Source of the DNA: Streptomyces sp. JJ36
GTDB taxonomy: Bacteria > Actinomycetota > Actinomycetes > Streptomycetales > Streptomycetaceae
DNA: 55,883 nt
Assembly: GCF_021696945.1 (NCBI RefSeq)
Contig: NZ_JACYHE010000037.1
Location: 1 to 55,883 of the forward strand
Reading direction: 5' to 3'
The notes beneath the pieces were generated by a model. It had not been told where the DNA came from and did no database searches. It was given only the letters and a program-made list of their open reading frames with translations. Shown here piece by piece: positions 47,853-55,511 of the stretch. The first letter of the stretch is position 1; each line of letters begins with the position of its first letter. The translations under genes were made by a program, and so were the position numbers.

Positions 47853-49934
47853 ATGCCGCGCACTCCGCGCCGCCTGCTGCCCGTCGCCCTGCTGCTGCTC
47901 TGGGTCGCCGTCGGCGGCCTCTTCGGCCCGTATCCGGGCAAGCTGAGCGAGGTCGCCACCAACGAGCAGTCCGCCTTCCTGCCGCAGAACGCCGAGTCCA
48001 CGCGGGTGCTGGACGCCCAGGAGCGGCTCCGCACGGACGAGGGCATCCCGGCGATCGTCGTGTGGACGGCCGACGACGGCTCGGTCTCCGCACAGCAGCG
48101 CCAAGCCGCCACCACGGCGCTGTCCGGTGTCACGGACGAGCCCGCCGTCCAGGGCGAGGCCTCCCCCGCGGTCCCGTCCGAGGACCGCGAGGCGATGCGC
48201 GGCGTCGTCCAGCTCGACTCCGCTGTGGGCGAACGCGTAGGGGAAGTGGTCGGCACCCTGCGGGAGGCCGCCGGGACGGTGCCGGACACCACGGTGCACA
48301 TCGCCGGCCCGGCCGCGACCCAGGCGGACCTCACGGACGCCTTCGCGGGCATCGACGGGCTGCTGCTCTCGGTGGCGCTCGGCGTCGTCCTCCTGATCCT
48401 GCTGCTGGTCTACCGCAGCGTGCTCCTGCCCCTGACCGTCATCCTCGCCGCCGTCCTCGCGCTCGCGCTCGCCACCGCGGTGGTCTACACACTGGCCGAC
48501 CACGACGTGCTGCGGGTGGACGGCCAGGTGCAGGGCATCCTCTTCATCCTGGTCATCGGCGCCGCCACCGACTACGCGTTGCTGATCTCCGCGCGCTTCA
48601 AGGAGGAGCTGGCCGGACACGGCGACCGGTTCGCCGCGATGACCGCGGCGCTGCGCCGTTCCTTCGGGGCCGTGGTCGCCAGCGGAGCCACCGTCGGACT
48701 GGGACTGCTCGCCCTGCTCCTCAGCGACCTCTCCAACAACCGGGCCCTCGGCCCCGTCGGCGCCATCGGCATCGTCTGCGCGATGCTCTCCGCCCTCACC
48801 TTCCTGCCCGCCGCGCTCACCCTGCTCGGCCGCGCCGCCTACTGGCCGGCCCGCCCCAAGGAGACCACCGGCCCCACCGACCCGGGCACCCGCGGGCGGG
48901 GCGTGTGGCCCCGGGTGGCCGGCGCGGTCGACCGGGCCCCTCGCCGGATCTGGGCGGGCACCCTGGTGGTGCTGGCCGCCTGTTCGGCCTTGGCCACCGG
49001 GCTCAACGCGCAGGGCGTGCCGCTGAGCGAGACCTTCATCAACGACACGCCGTCCGTCTCCGCGCAGCAGGTGCTCGACGAGCACTTCCCCGGCAGCTCC
49101 GGCAACCCGGCCGTCATCGTCACCGACGCGGACCGGCTGCGCGAGGTCACCCGGGTGGCGCGGACCACCGAAGGTGTCGCGGACGCCGCCCCGGTGACCG
49201 CCTCCGGACGCCCCGGCGGCGCCCCGCTCACCGAGGACGGGCAGGCCCTGGTCCGGGCCACACCGACGGCCGCGGCGGACAGCGAGGCGGCGATGGAGAC
49301 CGTGCAGCGGCTGCGCGACGGGGTGCACGCGGTCCCCGGCGCCGACGCGCTGGTCGGCGGCTACACCGCGCAGCAGTACGACATCCAGCAGGCCGCCGAG
49401 CGCGACCGGCAGATCATCCCACCGGTCGTGCTCGCCATCATCCTGGTGATCCTGGTGGTGCTGCTGCGCGCCCTGCTGCTGCCGCTGCTGCTGGTGGCGA
49501 CGGTGGCGCTGAACTTCACCGCGACCGTGGGCGTGGCCGCGCTCGCCTTCGAACACGTCTTCGGCTTCTCCGGCACCGATCCGTCGGTCCCGCTGTACGG
49601 CTTCGTCTTCCTGGTCGCCCTGGGCGTCGACTACAACATCTTCCTGATGACCCGGGTCCGCGAGGAGGCCCGCCGCAGCGGCACCCGCCGGGGCGTGCTC
49701 ACCGGGCTCAGCGCCACCGGCGGGGTGATCACCTCCGCCGGCGTCGTGCTGGCCGCCACCTTCGCCGCGCTCGCGGTGCTCCCGCTCGCCTTCCTGGTGC
49801 AGATCGCGTTCATCGTGGCGTTCGGCGTGCTGCTGGACACCCTGGTCGTCCGCTCGCTGCTGGTGCCCGCGCTGGTGCGGGACATCGGCCCGCAGGTGTG
49901 GTGGCCCGGCGCCCTGCGCCGGTCGGCGGACTGA
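47853..49934 (+). CDS. MMPL/RND-family transporter, 693 aa
   Basis: An N-terminal membrane segment (LLPVALLLLWVAVGGLF) leads into an extracytoplasmic domain (~30-170). Two clusters of membrane segments (~175-330 and ~475-690) follow, separated by a second extracytoplasmic domain. Conserved MMPL features include GAATDYALLISARFKEEL and its counterpart GVDYNIFLMTRVREEARR, each carrying the Asp-Tyr pair used for proton coupling. Members export lipids or drugs in actinobacteria. Here it is controlled by a divergent MarR regulator and may serve efflux; substrate is unknown. ATG 47853 has TGAGGA upstream. Confidence 0.94.
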   Translation: MPRTPRRLLPVALLLLWVAVGGLFGPYPGKLSEVATNEQSAFLPQNAESTRVLDAQERLRTDEGIPAIVVWTADDGSVSAQQRQAATTALSGVTDEPAVQGEASPAVPSEDREAMRGVVQLDSAVGERVGEVVGTLREAAGTVPDTTVHIAGPAATQADLTDAFAGIDGLLLSVALGVVLLILLLVYRSVLLPLTVILAAVLALALATAVVYTLADHDVLRVDGQVQGILFILVIGAATDYALLISARFKEELAGHGDRFAAMTAALRRSFGAVVASGATVGLGLLALLLSDLSNNRALGPVGAIGIVCAMLSALTFLPAALTLLGRAAYWPARPKETTGPTDPGTRGRGVWPRVAGAVDRAPRRIWAGTLVVLAACSALATGLNAQGVPLSETFINDTPSVSAQQVLDEHFPGSSGNPAVIVTDADRLREVTRVARTTEGVADAAPVTASGRPGGAPLTEDGQALVRATPTAAADSEAAMETVQRLRDGVHAVPGADALVGGYTAQQYDIQQAAERDRQIIPPVVLAIILVILVVLLRALLLPLLLVATVALNFTATVGVAALAFEHVFGFSGTDPSVPLYGFVFLVALGVDYNIFLMTRVREEARRSGTRRGVLTGLSATGGVITSAGVVLAATFAALAVLPLAFLVQIAFIVAFGVLLDTLVVRSLLVPALVRDIGPQVWWPGALRRSAD

Positions 49935-50001
49935 GACGGGCGAAGGACCGGGGTCGGGCGATGGACCGGGGTCGGGGGTCGCGGGCCGGCACCGGGCTCC
50001 G

Positions 50002-50057
50002 GCCGCCGCCGTCCGGGTGACCCGCGGTGCGCGGCGCCGCATCCGGGCGGCGGCGGC
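50002..50057 (+). terminator. Possible terminator hairpin after the MMPL gene
   Basis: GCCGCCGCCGTCCGG (50002-50016) pairs with 50043-50057 with one mismatch over a 26-base loop, itself GC-rich. No T-tract. A 15-16 base repeat (GGACCGGGGTCGGG) lies just before it near 49947-49975. Confidence 0.4.
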
Positions 50058-50137
50058 GCGCAGAATCCCCGGTGAGGCGGCCCGGACGCGTCCGTCCGGG
50101 CCGCGCCCGCGCCCGCGCACCGCCCCCGGGAGAGCTG

Positions 50138-51511
50138 TTGAAGGTCTCGATCGCCCTGTTCACCGCCGATCTGCGGCTGCACGACAATCCCGTACTGCGG
50201 GCCGCCCTCGACGCGTCGGAGCAGGTGGTGCCGCTGTTCGTGCAGGACGACGCGATCACCGCGGCCGGCTTCGACGTACCGAACCGGCGCGCCTTCCTCG
50301 CCGACTGCCTGGCAGGTCTCGACGCGGGACTGCGCGAGCGCGGCGGGCGGCTGGTGCTGCGCAGCGGGGACGTGGTGCAGCAGGTGCGGGAGGTGGCCCG
50401 GGAGACCGGCGCGGGGGAGGTGCATCTCGCCGCCTCCGTCGGGGCGTACGCACGGCGGCGGGAGGACCGGCTGCGCGAGGGCCTGGCAGGGGACGGCCGG
50501 GATCTGCGCGTGCACGACGCCGTGACCACCGCGCTGCCCCCGGGCGCGGTCACCCCGCAGGACCGGGACCACTTCGCCGTCTTCACCCCCTACTTCCGGC
50601 GCTGGGAACAGGAGTCGCTGCGGACGCCGGTGCCGGCCCCGCGGCGGGTGCCGGTGCCCGGACAGGTGCGCTCCGGCCGGCTGCCCGAGCGGGGGCGGGT
50701 GCGCGACACCTCACCCGGGTTGCCGGAGGGCGGCGAGGCCGAAGGCCGGCGGCGGTTCGCCGCCTGGCTGCGCCGCGGGATCGACGGCTACGCGGACCGC
50801 CACGACGACCTGGCCGGCGACGCCACCTCCCGGCTCTCCCCGCACCTGCACTTCGGCACCCTCTCCGCCGTGGAACTGGTGCACCGGTCCCGCGAGCACG
50901 GCGGCCCCGGGGCCGAGGCGTTCGTACGGCAGCTCGCCTGGCGGGACTTCCACCACCAGGTGCTCGCCGCCCGCCCGCAGGCCGCGCACGCCGACTACCG
51001 CGACAGGGGCGACCGGTGGCGGACCGGCCGGGACGCCCGCGAGGACGCCGCCGCCTGGCGGGACGGCCGCACCGGCTACCCGATCGTGGATGCGGCGATG
51101 CGGCAGCTCCGCCACGAGGGCTGGATGCACAACCGCGCCCGGCTGCTCACCGCCGGCTTCCTCACCAAGACGCTCTACATCGACTGGCGGACCGGAGCCC
51201 GGCACTTCCTGGACCTGCTGGTCGACGGCGACCTGGCGAACAACCAGCTCAACTGGCAGTGGGTGGCCGGCACCGGGACGGACACCCGGCCCAACCGGGT
51301 GCTCAACCCGCTCGCCCAGGCCCGGCGCTTCGACCCGGACGGCTCCTATGTGCGGCGCTGGGTGCCGGAGCTGGCCGGGGTCCGGGGGCGGCGGGTGCAC
51401 ACCCCCTGGTCCCTGCCCCGGGCCGACCGGGAGGCACTGGACTACCCGGAGCCGCTGGTCGACCTGGCCGCCGGAGCCGACCGCTTCCGCCGGGCCCGCG
51501 GGGTGGACTGA
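50138..51511 (+). CDS. phr: Deoxyribodipyrimidine photolyase (class I CPD type), 457 aa
   Basis: The N-terminal antenna-binding Rossmann domain begins KVSIALFTADLRLHDNPVL. The C-terminal FAD domain contains the family hallmarks GYPIVDAAMRQL, GWMHNRARLL, TLYIDWRTGARHF, DGDLANNQLNWQWVAGTGTD and RVLNPLAQARRFDPDGSYVRRW, which line the FAD and the DNA lesion pocket. It repairs UV-induced pyrimidine dimers using light. The likely start is TTG 50138 (GGGAGAG just upstream), since no ATG or GTG fits closer to the conserved start. It lies at one end of a locus with an ECF sigma factor and a MerR-type regulator, suggesting light or UV control. Confidence 0.94.
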   Translation: MKVSIALFTADLRLHDNPVLRAALDASEQVVPLFVQDDAITAAGFDVPNRRAFLADCLAGLDAGLRERGGRLVLRSGDVVQQVREVARETGAGEVHLAASVGAYARRREDRLREGLAGDGRDLRVHDAVTTALPPGAVTPQDRDHFAVFTPYFRRWEQESLRTPVPAPRRVPVPGQVRSGRLPERGRVRDTSPGLPEGGEAEGRRRFAAWLRRGIDGYADRHDDLAGDATSRLSPHLHFGTLSAVELVHRSREHGGPGAEAFVRQLAWRDFHHQVLAARPQAAHADYRDRGDRWRTGRDAREDAAAWRDGRTGYPIVDAAMRQLRHEGWMHNRARLLTAGFLTKTLYIDWRTGARHFLDLLVDGDLANNQLNWQWVAGTGTDTRPNRVLNPLAQARRFDPDGSYVRRWVPELAGVRGRRVHTPWSLPRADREALDYPEPLVDLAAGADRFRRARGVD

Positions 51512-51833
51512 CCGCCCGTCGAGGGGGCCCGCGGGCGTCCGGCAGGGACCGCGGGCGCACACCGCGCCCGGAGGCAGCCGCCGGGGCCCGCCGGCCGTCG
51601 TGCCGCCGCGGGCCGACCGGCCGCCGGGATCAACCCAGTGGACGACCGAACCGGCCGGACCGCCGGGCCCAAGCCCGGGCCGACGGGACCAGACCCAGGC
51701 CGCCGAGGCCGTCCCGAACCGACCGAACCGGCCCGCACCGCCGGGACCACACCCAGGACGACCGGACCAGACCCGCACCGCCGGGACCGGACCCGAGCCC
51801 CCGGAGCCGGCCCCGGACCGCCGGGACCAGCTG
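51512..51833. other. Convergent intergenic region with degenerate repeats
   Basis: About 320 bases between convergent genes. From ~51640 the sequence is built of imperfect repeats of GACCGCCGGGACCA and ACCAGACCC. A short inverted repeat (GCCCGCGG, 51527-51534 with 51549-51556) follows the photolyase stop and could help end transcription. No gene is supported. Confidence 0.6.
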
Positions 51834-52163
51834 CTACTTCCGGCCCCCCGGCGGCCCCTGACGCGGCCTGCGACGCCAGGTGGCCCCCGGCGGATTCCGC
51901 CCCGGCTCACGGGGCGGCCCGGGTGGCTCGTGCGCCGGCACCCCCGCGCGGCGGGCGAGGGCCGGCCACAGCCAGGGGGGCGGCGGCACCGGCCGGTCCG
52001 GTCCGGGTGCGGACCGGGCGGCCCGCACCACGCGCCGCAGCGCCGCCAGGCGCTCGCGGCACTCGGCACAGCGGGCCAGATGCCGGTCCTGGGCCTCGGC
52101 GGCGACCGCCTGGTCGCCCTCCACGGCCCGGGCCACGAGGTCGGCGGCGTCGATGTGCGGCAC
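51834..52163 (-). CDS. Zinc-finger (zf-HC2) anti-sigma-like protein, 109 aa
   Basis: Residues ~5-50 contain the HxxxCxxC zinc signature (RHLARCAECRERLA) of the anti-sigma zinc-finger fold. Unlike many anti-sigma factors, no membrane segment follows; the remaining ~55 residues are Pro/Arg-rich. The start GTG 52163 has GGAGGGAGG 8 bases upstream. A partner may be the ECF sigma factor encoded at the other end of this leftward gene row, but the two are ~2.6 kb apart, so pairing is inference. Confidence 0.75.
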   Translation of the reverse strand: MPHIDAADLVARAVEGDQAVAAEAQDRHLARCAECRERLAALRRVVRAARSAPGPDRPVPPPPWLWPALARRAGVPAHEPPGPPREPGRNPPGATWRRRPRQGPPGGRK

Positions 52164-52187
52164 GTGGTGCACCTCCCTCCGTTCGGT

Positions 52188-52226
52188 GCACGGCGCCGTA
52201 CGCGTCCCCGGCGTACGGCGCCGTGC
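52188..52226 (-). terminator. 16-bp perfect hairpin upstream of the anti-sigma-like gene
   Basis: GCACGGCGCCGTACGC (52188-52203) pairs perfectly with 52211-52226 over a 7-base loop. It ends only ~8 bases before the ribosome site of the next gene, so it may be either a terminator for the DUF4397 gene or a leader structure that tunes the anti-sigma-like gene. Confidence 0.6.
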
Positions 52227-52388
52227 GGCGGCCCGGCCCCGCCGGAGGGGGACGGCGACGGGACCGGGGCCGCGAGCCCCCGGCCGGACGGCGCCCGGCC
52301 GGGGAGACCGGTGAACTGTGTTCCTCCTCCCGGCGCCTCCCGGCGCCGCTCGTGGTGACTGCGGAGAACCTCGGGGCACGCGGGCGGT

Positions 52389-53267
52389 TCAGTGCTCCTG
52401 GGCGGCGGCGCGCCGGCGGGCCGTCAGCACCGCCCCGGCGGCGAGCACGGCCGCTCCCGCGCCGCCGGCGGCCAGCCAGGCGGTGGAGTCGTTGCCGCCC
52501 GCCATCGCGTCGCCCTCGCCGGCCGGGACACCGCCGGGGGCGGAGTGCATGCCGGAGAGGGTCTGGGTCTTCAGCGCCAGGCTGTCGTCCTCGGCGCTGC
52601 CCCAGGCGTAGACGACGGTGTGCGTGCCCTCCTCCAGCGGCAGGTCGGCCGGGCCGATCGCGACCTGGTCGGTGCCTGCGAGCACCACGTCCGCGGAGAC
52701 GGTGCCGGGTGCGACCTCGGCGCTCTTCTCCTGCGGGTTGCTCAGGTCCCGGAAGACGGCCTTGCCGTCCGCCCGTACGTCGACCGCGGGGGCGGCCGCG
52801 ACATGACGAACCGTCAGGCGGGACTCGCCGGCCGGGACCTTGGAGGTGTCGTTCGCATAGGCGGACAGCTTCGGCGTGCCGTCCGCGGAGAGGTGGGCGG
52901 CGACCGTGGCGTTGCTCCCCTTGCGCACCTCGACCGTCTTCTCCATCGCCGGCTTGCCGTCGCCGGGGCCCGAGCCGTCCGGGAAGACCTTCAGGTCGTA
53001 GCTGCCCGGCTGGAGCGGCATCGGGTCCGTCAGGGTGCCCGGCTCGAAGTCCGGGATGAGTTCCTTGTCCCCGGCGTAGACGTCCACGGTCATCCCGGGC
53101 ACGCCGTGGAACACCGACACCATGGCCTTGCCCTGGGTGTCAGCGGTGCTTCCGGCGGCTCCGGCGCTCCCACCGGAGGCGGCGCCGGCGGGAAGGGCGG
53201 CCGACAGACCGAGCACACAGCTTCCGGCCACGGCCGCCAGCAGAGCGGTCTTGCGTGAGTACGGCAT
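52389..53267 (-). CDS. Secreted DUF4397 protein with C-terminal membrane anchor, 292 aa
   Basis: A signal peptide (MPYSRKTALLAAVAGSCVLGLSAALPAGAA) is followed by two DUF4397 beta-repeats (~50-150 VSVFHGVPGMTVDVYAG ... QPGSYDLKVFPDG; ~150-240 LTVRHVAAAPAVDVRAD). The end resembles a cell-wall sorting tail: a hydrophobic stretch (WLAAGGAGAAVLAAGAVL) and Arg-rich terminus, but no LPxTG or LAxTG motif is visible before it. The start ATG 53267 has AAGGAG at 6 bases; the in-frame GTG five codons earlier lacks one. The class F sortase gene upstream on the same strand suggests a functional link, possibly via an unrecognised sorting motif. Confidence 0.88.
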   Translation of the reverse strand: MPYSRKTALLAAVAGSCVLGLSAALPAGAASGGSAGAAGSTADTQGKAMVSVFHGVPGMTVDVYAGDKELIPDFEPGTLTDPMPLQPGSYDLKVFPDGSGPGDGKPAMEKTVEVRKGSNATVAAHLSADGTPKLSAYANDTSKVPAGESRLTVRHVAAAPAVDVRADGKAVFRDLSNPQEKSAEVAPGTVSADVVLAGTDQVAIGPADLPLEEGTHTVVYAWGSAEDDSLALKTQTLSGMHSAPGGVPAGEGDAMAGGNDSTAWLAAGGAGAAVLAAGAVLTARRRAAAQEH

Positions 53268-53378
53268 CAGATTCTCCTTCACCCTTCCCTCGTGGAGTCC
53301 CCGCGGGACGGTCCCGCGCTGTCACGGGGCTCTCATCGGGGACTTCGCACGACGCGCCCCGCACGGATGCGCCCCGCG

Positions 53379-54035
53379 TCACCCTGCGGGCTCCGCCGTG
53401 ACGACCAGATTCCGCTGATAGCCGCCACGCTCCGGGTCGTACGGCGGCGCGCAGGTGACCAGCGTCAGCACCGGCGGCCCGGCCCTGCGGAACACCGCGG
53501 CCGGCAGGGCGTCCTTCTCGACGGTGGCGCGCGCGGTCACCGTGTAGCGCAGTTCGGGCCCGCCGTCCCGGGCGACCCGCACACCGTCGCCCGGCCGCAC
53601 CTCGTAGAGGGCGGCGAGGGCGCCGAGCTCCCCGGTACGGGAGTCGACGTGCCCGACGAGTACGGCGGAGCCCCGCTCCGCGCCGGGTGCGGGACCGAAC
53701 CGGTACCAGCCGGCCTGCCGGGGCTCCGCCGGGACGCGTACCGTGCCGTCGTCCGCGACGCCCACCGGCACCACCGACGCGTCCAGCGAGACCTCGGGCA
53801 CCCGGAGCCGTACGGGCGGGGGAGCGGCTTGCGCCCCGGCGGGCCCGGCCTCCGCACCGGTCTCCGTGGACGGGGGCGGTGCGGGCGCCGGGCCGGTGGC
53901 CGCGGGCGGGCGCCCGAAGTCCGGCGGCGGGTCGCCACCGGAGCCGCCGAGCGCCGTGAGCAGCGACCCGACCAGCGCGGCCGTCGCCAGTGCGGCGAGC
54001 ACCCAGACGGCGAGGCGCCGGGGGACGGCCTTCAC
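53379..54035 (-). CDS. Class F sortase, 218 aa
   Basis: An N-terminal membrane segment (LAVWVLAALATAALVGSLL), then a ~45-residue Pro/Ala linker, then the sortase beta-barrel with the catalytic His in LVGHVDS, Cys in LTLVTCAPPY and Arg in GGYQRNLVV. It acts outside the membrane, joining or cleaving surface proteins; class F substrates are poorly known in actinobacteria. GTG 54035 overlaps the stop of the DUF4383 reading frame (GTGA), so it would be coupled to that gene. The DUF4397 protein next in line is the best substrate candidate (inference). Confidence 0.94.
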   Translation of the reverse strand: MKAVPRRLAVWVLAALATAALVGSLLTALGGSGGDPPPDFGRPPAATGPAPAPPPSTETGAEAGPAGAQAAPPPVRLRVPEVSLDASVVPVGVADDGTVRVPAEPRQAGWYRFGPAPGAERGSAVLVGHVDSRTGELGALAALYEVRPGDGVRVARDGGPELRYTVTARATVEKDALPAAVFRRAGPPVLTLVTCAPPYDPERGGYQRNLVVTAEPAG

Positions 54036-54702
54036 GGCCGCTCCCCCGGGGCCGCATGGCCTCGCAGCTCCCTCGCACCGCCGGCCACGCCGCGGGCGCC
54101 CGCCGCGGTCCCTCCCCGCACGGCGGGCCGCGCGTGGGCGGTCTCCGCCCCCGGGGCGGCCCGGCGCTCCCCCGCCGCGGTCTCCTCGCGGCGCCTCTCC
54201 CCGGCTGCGATCTCCTCGCGGCGCCTCTCCTCGCGCGCGGCCTGCTCGGGGTGGCGCCGGCGCCAGTACGGGTTGTCGTGGGGCAGTCCGCCGCTCACCC
54301 GCCCGTACATGCCGAAGGTCAGGATCAGCAGCCCCATGGCGAAGCTGAACAGGACGTTGGGCATCCGGAACGCCAGGATGTTCGCGGAGCGCTCCAGCAG
54401 GGCGAGGTGGACGAAGCCGCTGAGCACGAAGGTGGCGCCGACCGCCATGTTCAGGGTGGACGCGGCGTTGCCTCCGGCCACGGCACCGCCGATCAGCAGC
54501 AGGCCGAGAGGACGGAGAGAAGGCTCAGCATGCCGTTGCTGGAGAGCCCGGCGATCTGCTCCCCGTCGGTGTCGAAGAAGGCCAGCCGGTCGGCGAAGCC
54601 GAGCAGGCCGAAAGCCAGCAGGACGAGCCCGCTGAGGGCCGCGCCGTAACGGTAGACGCCGGCCAGCCGGTGGTCGACGGGCAGTTCGTCACGCAGTTGC
54701 AT
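54032..54702 (-). pseudogene. DUF4383 membrane protein gene with a frameshift
   Basis: Two frames together make one DUF4383 protein. ATG 54702 (GAGGAG upstream) gives MQLRDELPVDHRLAGVYRYG and the first membrane segments, then runs into TGA at 54493-54495. A second frame resumes at about 54508 with LGLLLIGGAVAGGNAASTLN and carries the remaining membrane segments and the family's GGLPHDNPYW end. The shift near 54506-54514 looks like one missing base. The ~60-residue C-terminal tail is charged and contains an imperfect tandem repeat (REEIAAGERR/REETAAGERR) not usual for the family. It may be a true mutation or a sequencing error. The intact first frame would give only 69 residues. Function of DUF4383 is unknown. 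Confidence 0.8.
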
Positions 54703-54751
54703 CGTGTCTCCTCTTCCGGTCGTCCGGAGCCGGACCGCGCGGACCGCGCGG

Positions 54752-55393
54752 TCAGCCCTCGGCGGGCACGGACTCCAGCACCCGGCGGAGCCGGTGCAGG
54801 CCACGGCGCGCGTGGCTCTTGACGGTGCCGAGGGCCATGCCGGTCCGGGCGGCGATCTGGGTCTGCGTCAGGTCCTCGTAGAAGGCCAGCCGGAGGACGA
54901 GCTGCTGCGCCTGTGGGAGCCGGGCGAGCTCGGTCGCGACCAGCACCCGGTCGACGACCCCGTCCGCGGCCCCGGCGGTGGCCTGCTCCACGACCGGAAG
55001 GCCCTCCCGGGCGGCGGCCGCGGCGAACAGCCGGGTCCGGCGGGTGCGGGCGGCGAGCGCGTCGGCGATCTTCCGGCGGGTGATGCCCACCAGCCAGGCG
55101 CCGAGCGCGCCGCGGTCCGGCCGGTACCCGGCGCGCCCGCGCCAGGCGGCGAGGAAGACCTGCTGGGTGACGTCCTCGGCCTCGCCGCGGTCGCCCAGGG
55201 ACCGCAGAGCGAGGGTGTGCACCAGGGTCCCCCAGCGCCGGTAGACGGCGGCGAGGCTGTGCGCGTCCCCCCGGGCGAACGCCCGGGCGAGCCGTTCGTC
55301 CGCAGCGGTCTCCTCGACGGGTGCCCGCAGGGAACGGGCGGCCGCGTCCTCCTGGGGAGCGCGGACCGGGGGGTGCTCGGTGGCGGTGGTCAT
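54752..55393 (-). CDS. ECF (group 4) RNA polymerase sigma factor, 213 aa
   Basis: Region 2 (~residues 40-115: DRGEAEDVTQQVFLAAWRG and the -10 binding helix) and region 4 (~150-210: LPQAQQLVLRLAFYEDLTQTQIAARTGMALGTVKSHARRGL) are complete; regions 1 and 3 are absent, as expected of ECF sigmas. ATG 55393 has AGAGGAA upstream. It is divergent from a MerR-type regulator and is followed on the same strand by membrane and surface genes, so a sigma-controlled envelope or light-stress regulon is likely. No anti-sigma gene directly adjoins it. Confidence 0.95.
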   Translation of the reverse strand: MTTATEHPPVRAPQEDAAARSLRAPVEETAADERLARAFARGDAHSLAAVYRRWGTLVHTLALRSLGDRGEAEDVTQQVFLAAWRGRAGYRPDRGALGAWLVGITRRKIADALAARTRRTRLFAAAAAREGLPVVEQATAGAADGVVDRVLVATELARLPQAQQLVLRLAFYEDLTQTQIAARTGMALGTVKSHARRGLHRLRRVLESVPAEG

Positions 55394-55461
55394 CGCGGGT
55401 TCCTCTCGCCGGGGTCTCGCCGGGTGCGCCGGCCCTGTGCGACACCTCGAGAGTCACCAAA

Positions 55462-55505
55462 CGATGCACAGCGGAGCCACTTGCATCGATTGTGCGTCGT
55501 ATGAT
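55462..55505 (+). promoter_or_regulatory. Inverted repeat and -10 box between sigma factor and MerR-type gene
   Basis: CGATGCA (55462-55468) and TGCATCG (55482-55488) form a perfect inverted repeat spaced by 13 bases. TATGAT (55500-55505) is 6 bases before ATG 55512, so transcription could begin at the start codon itself (leaderless mRNA); GGAGG at 55506-55510 is too close to the ATG to work as a ribosome site. Confidence 0.5.
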
Positions 55506-55511
55506 GGAGGC

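Noticed and set aside
47799..50120. Long minus-strand open frame opposite the MMPL gene
   Set aside because: It is antisense to a well-conserved transporter; the translation is low-complexity Gly/Arg/Asp.
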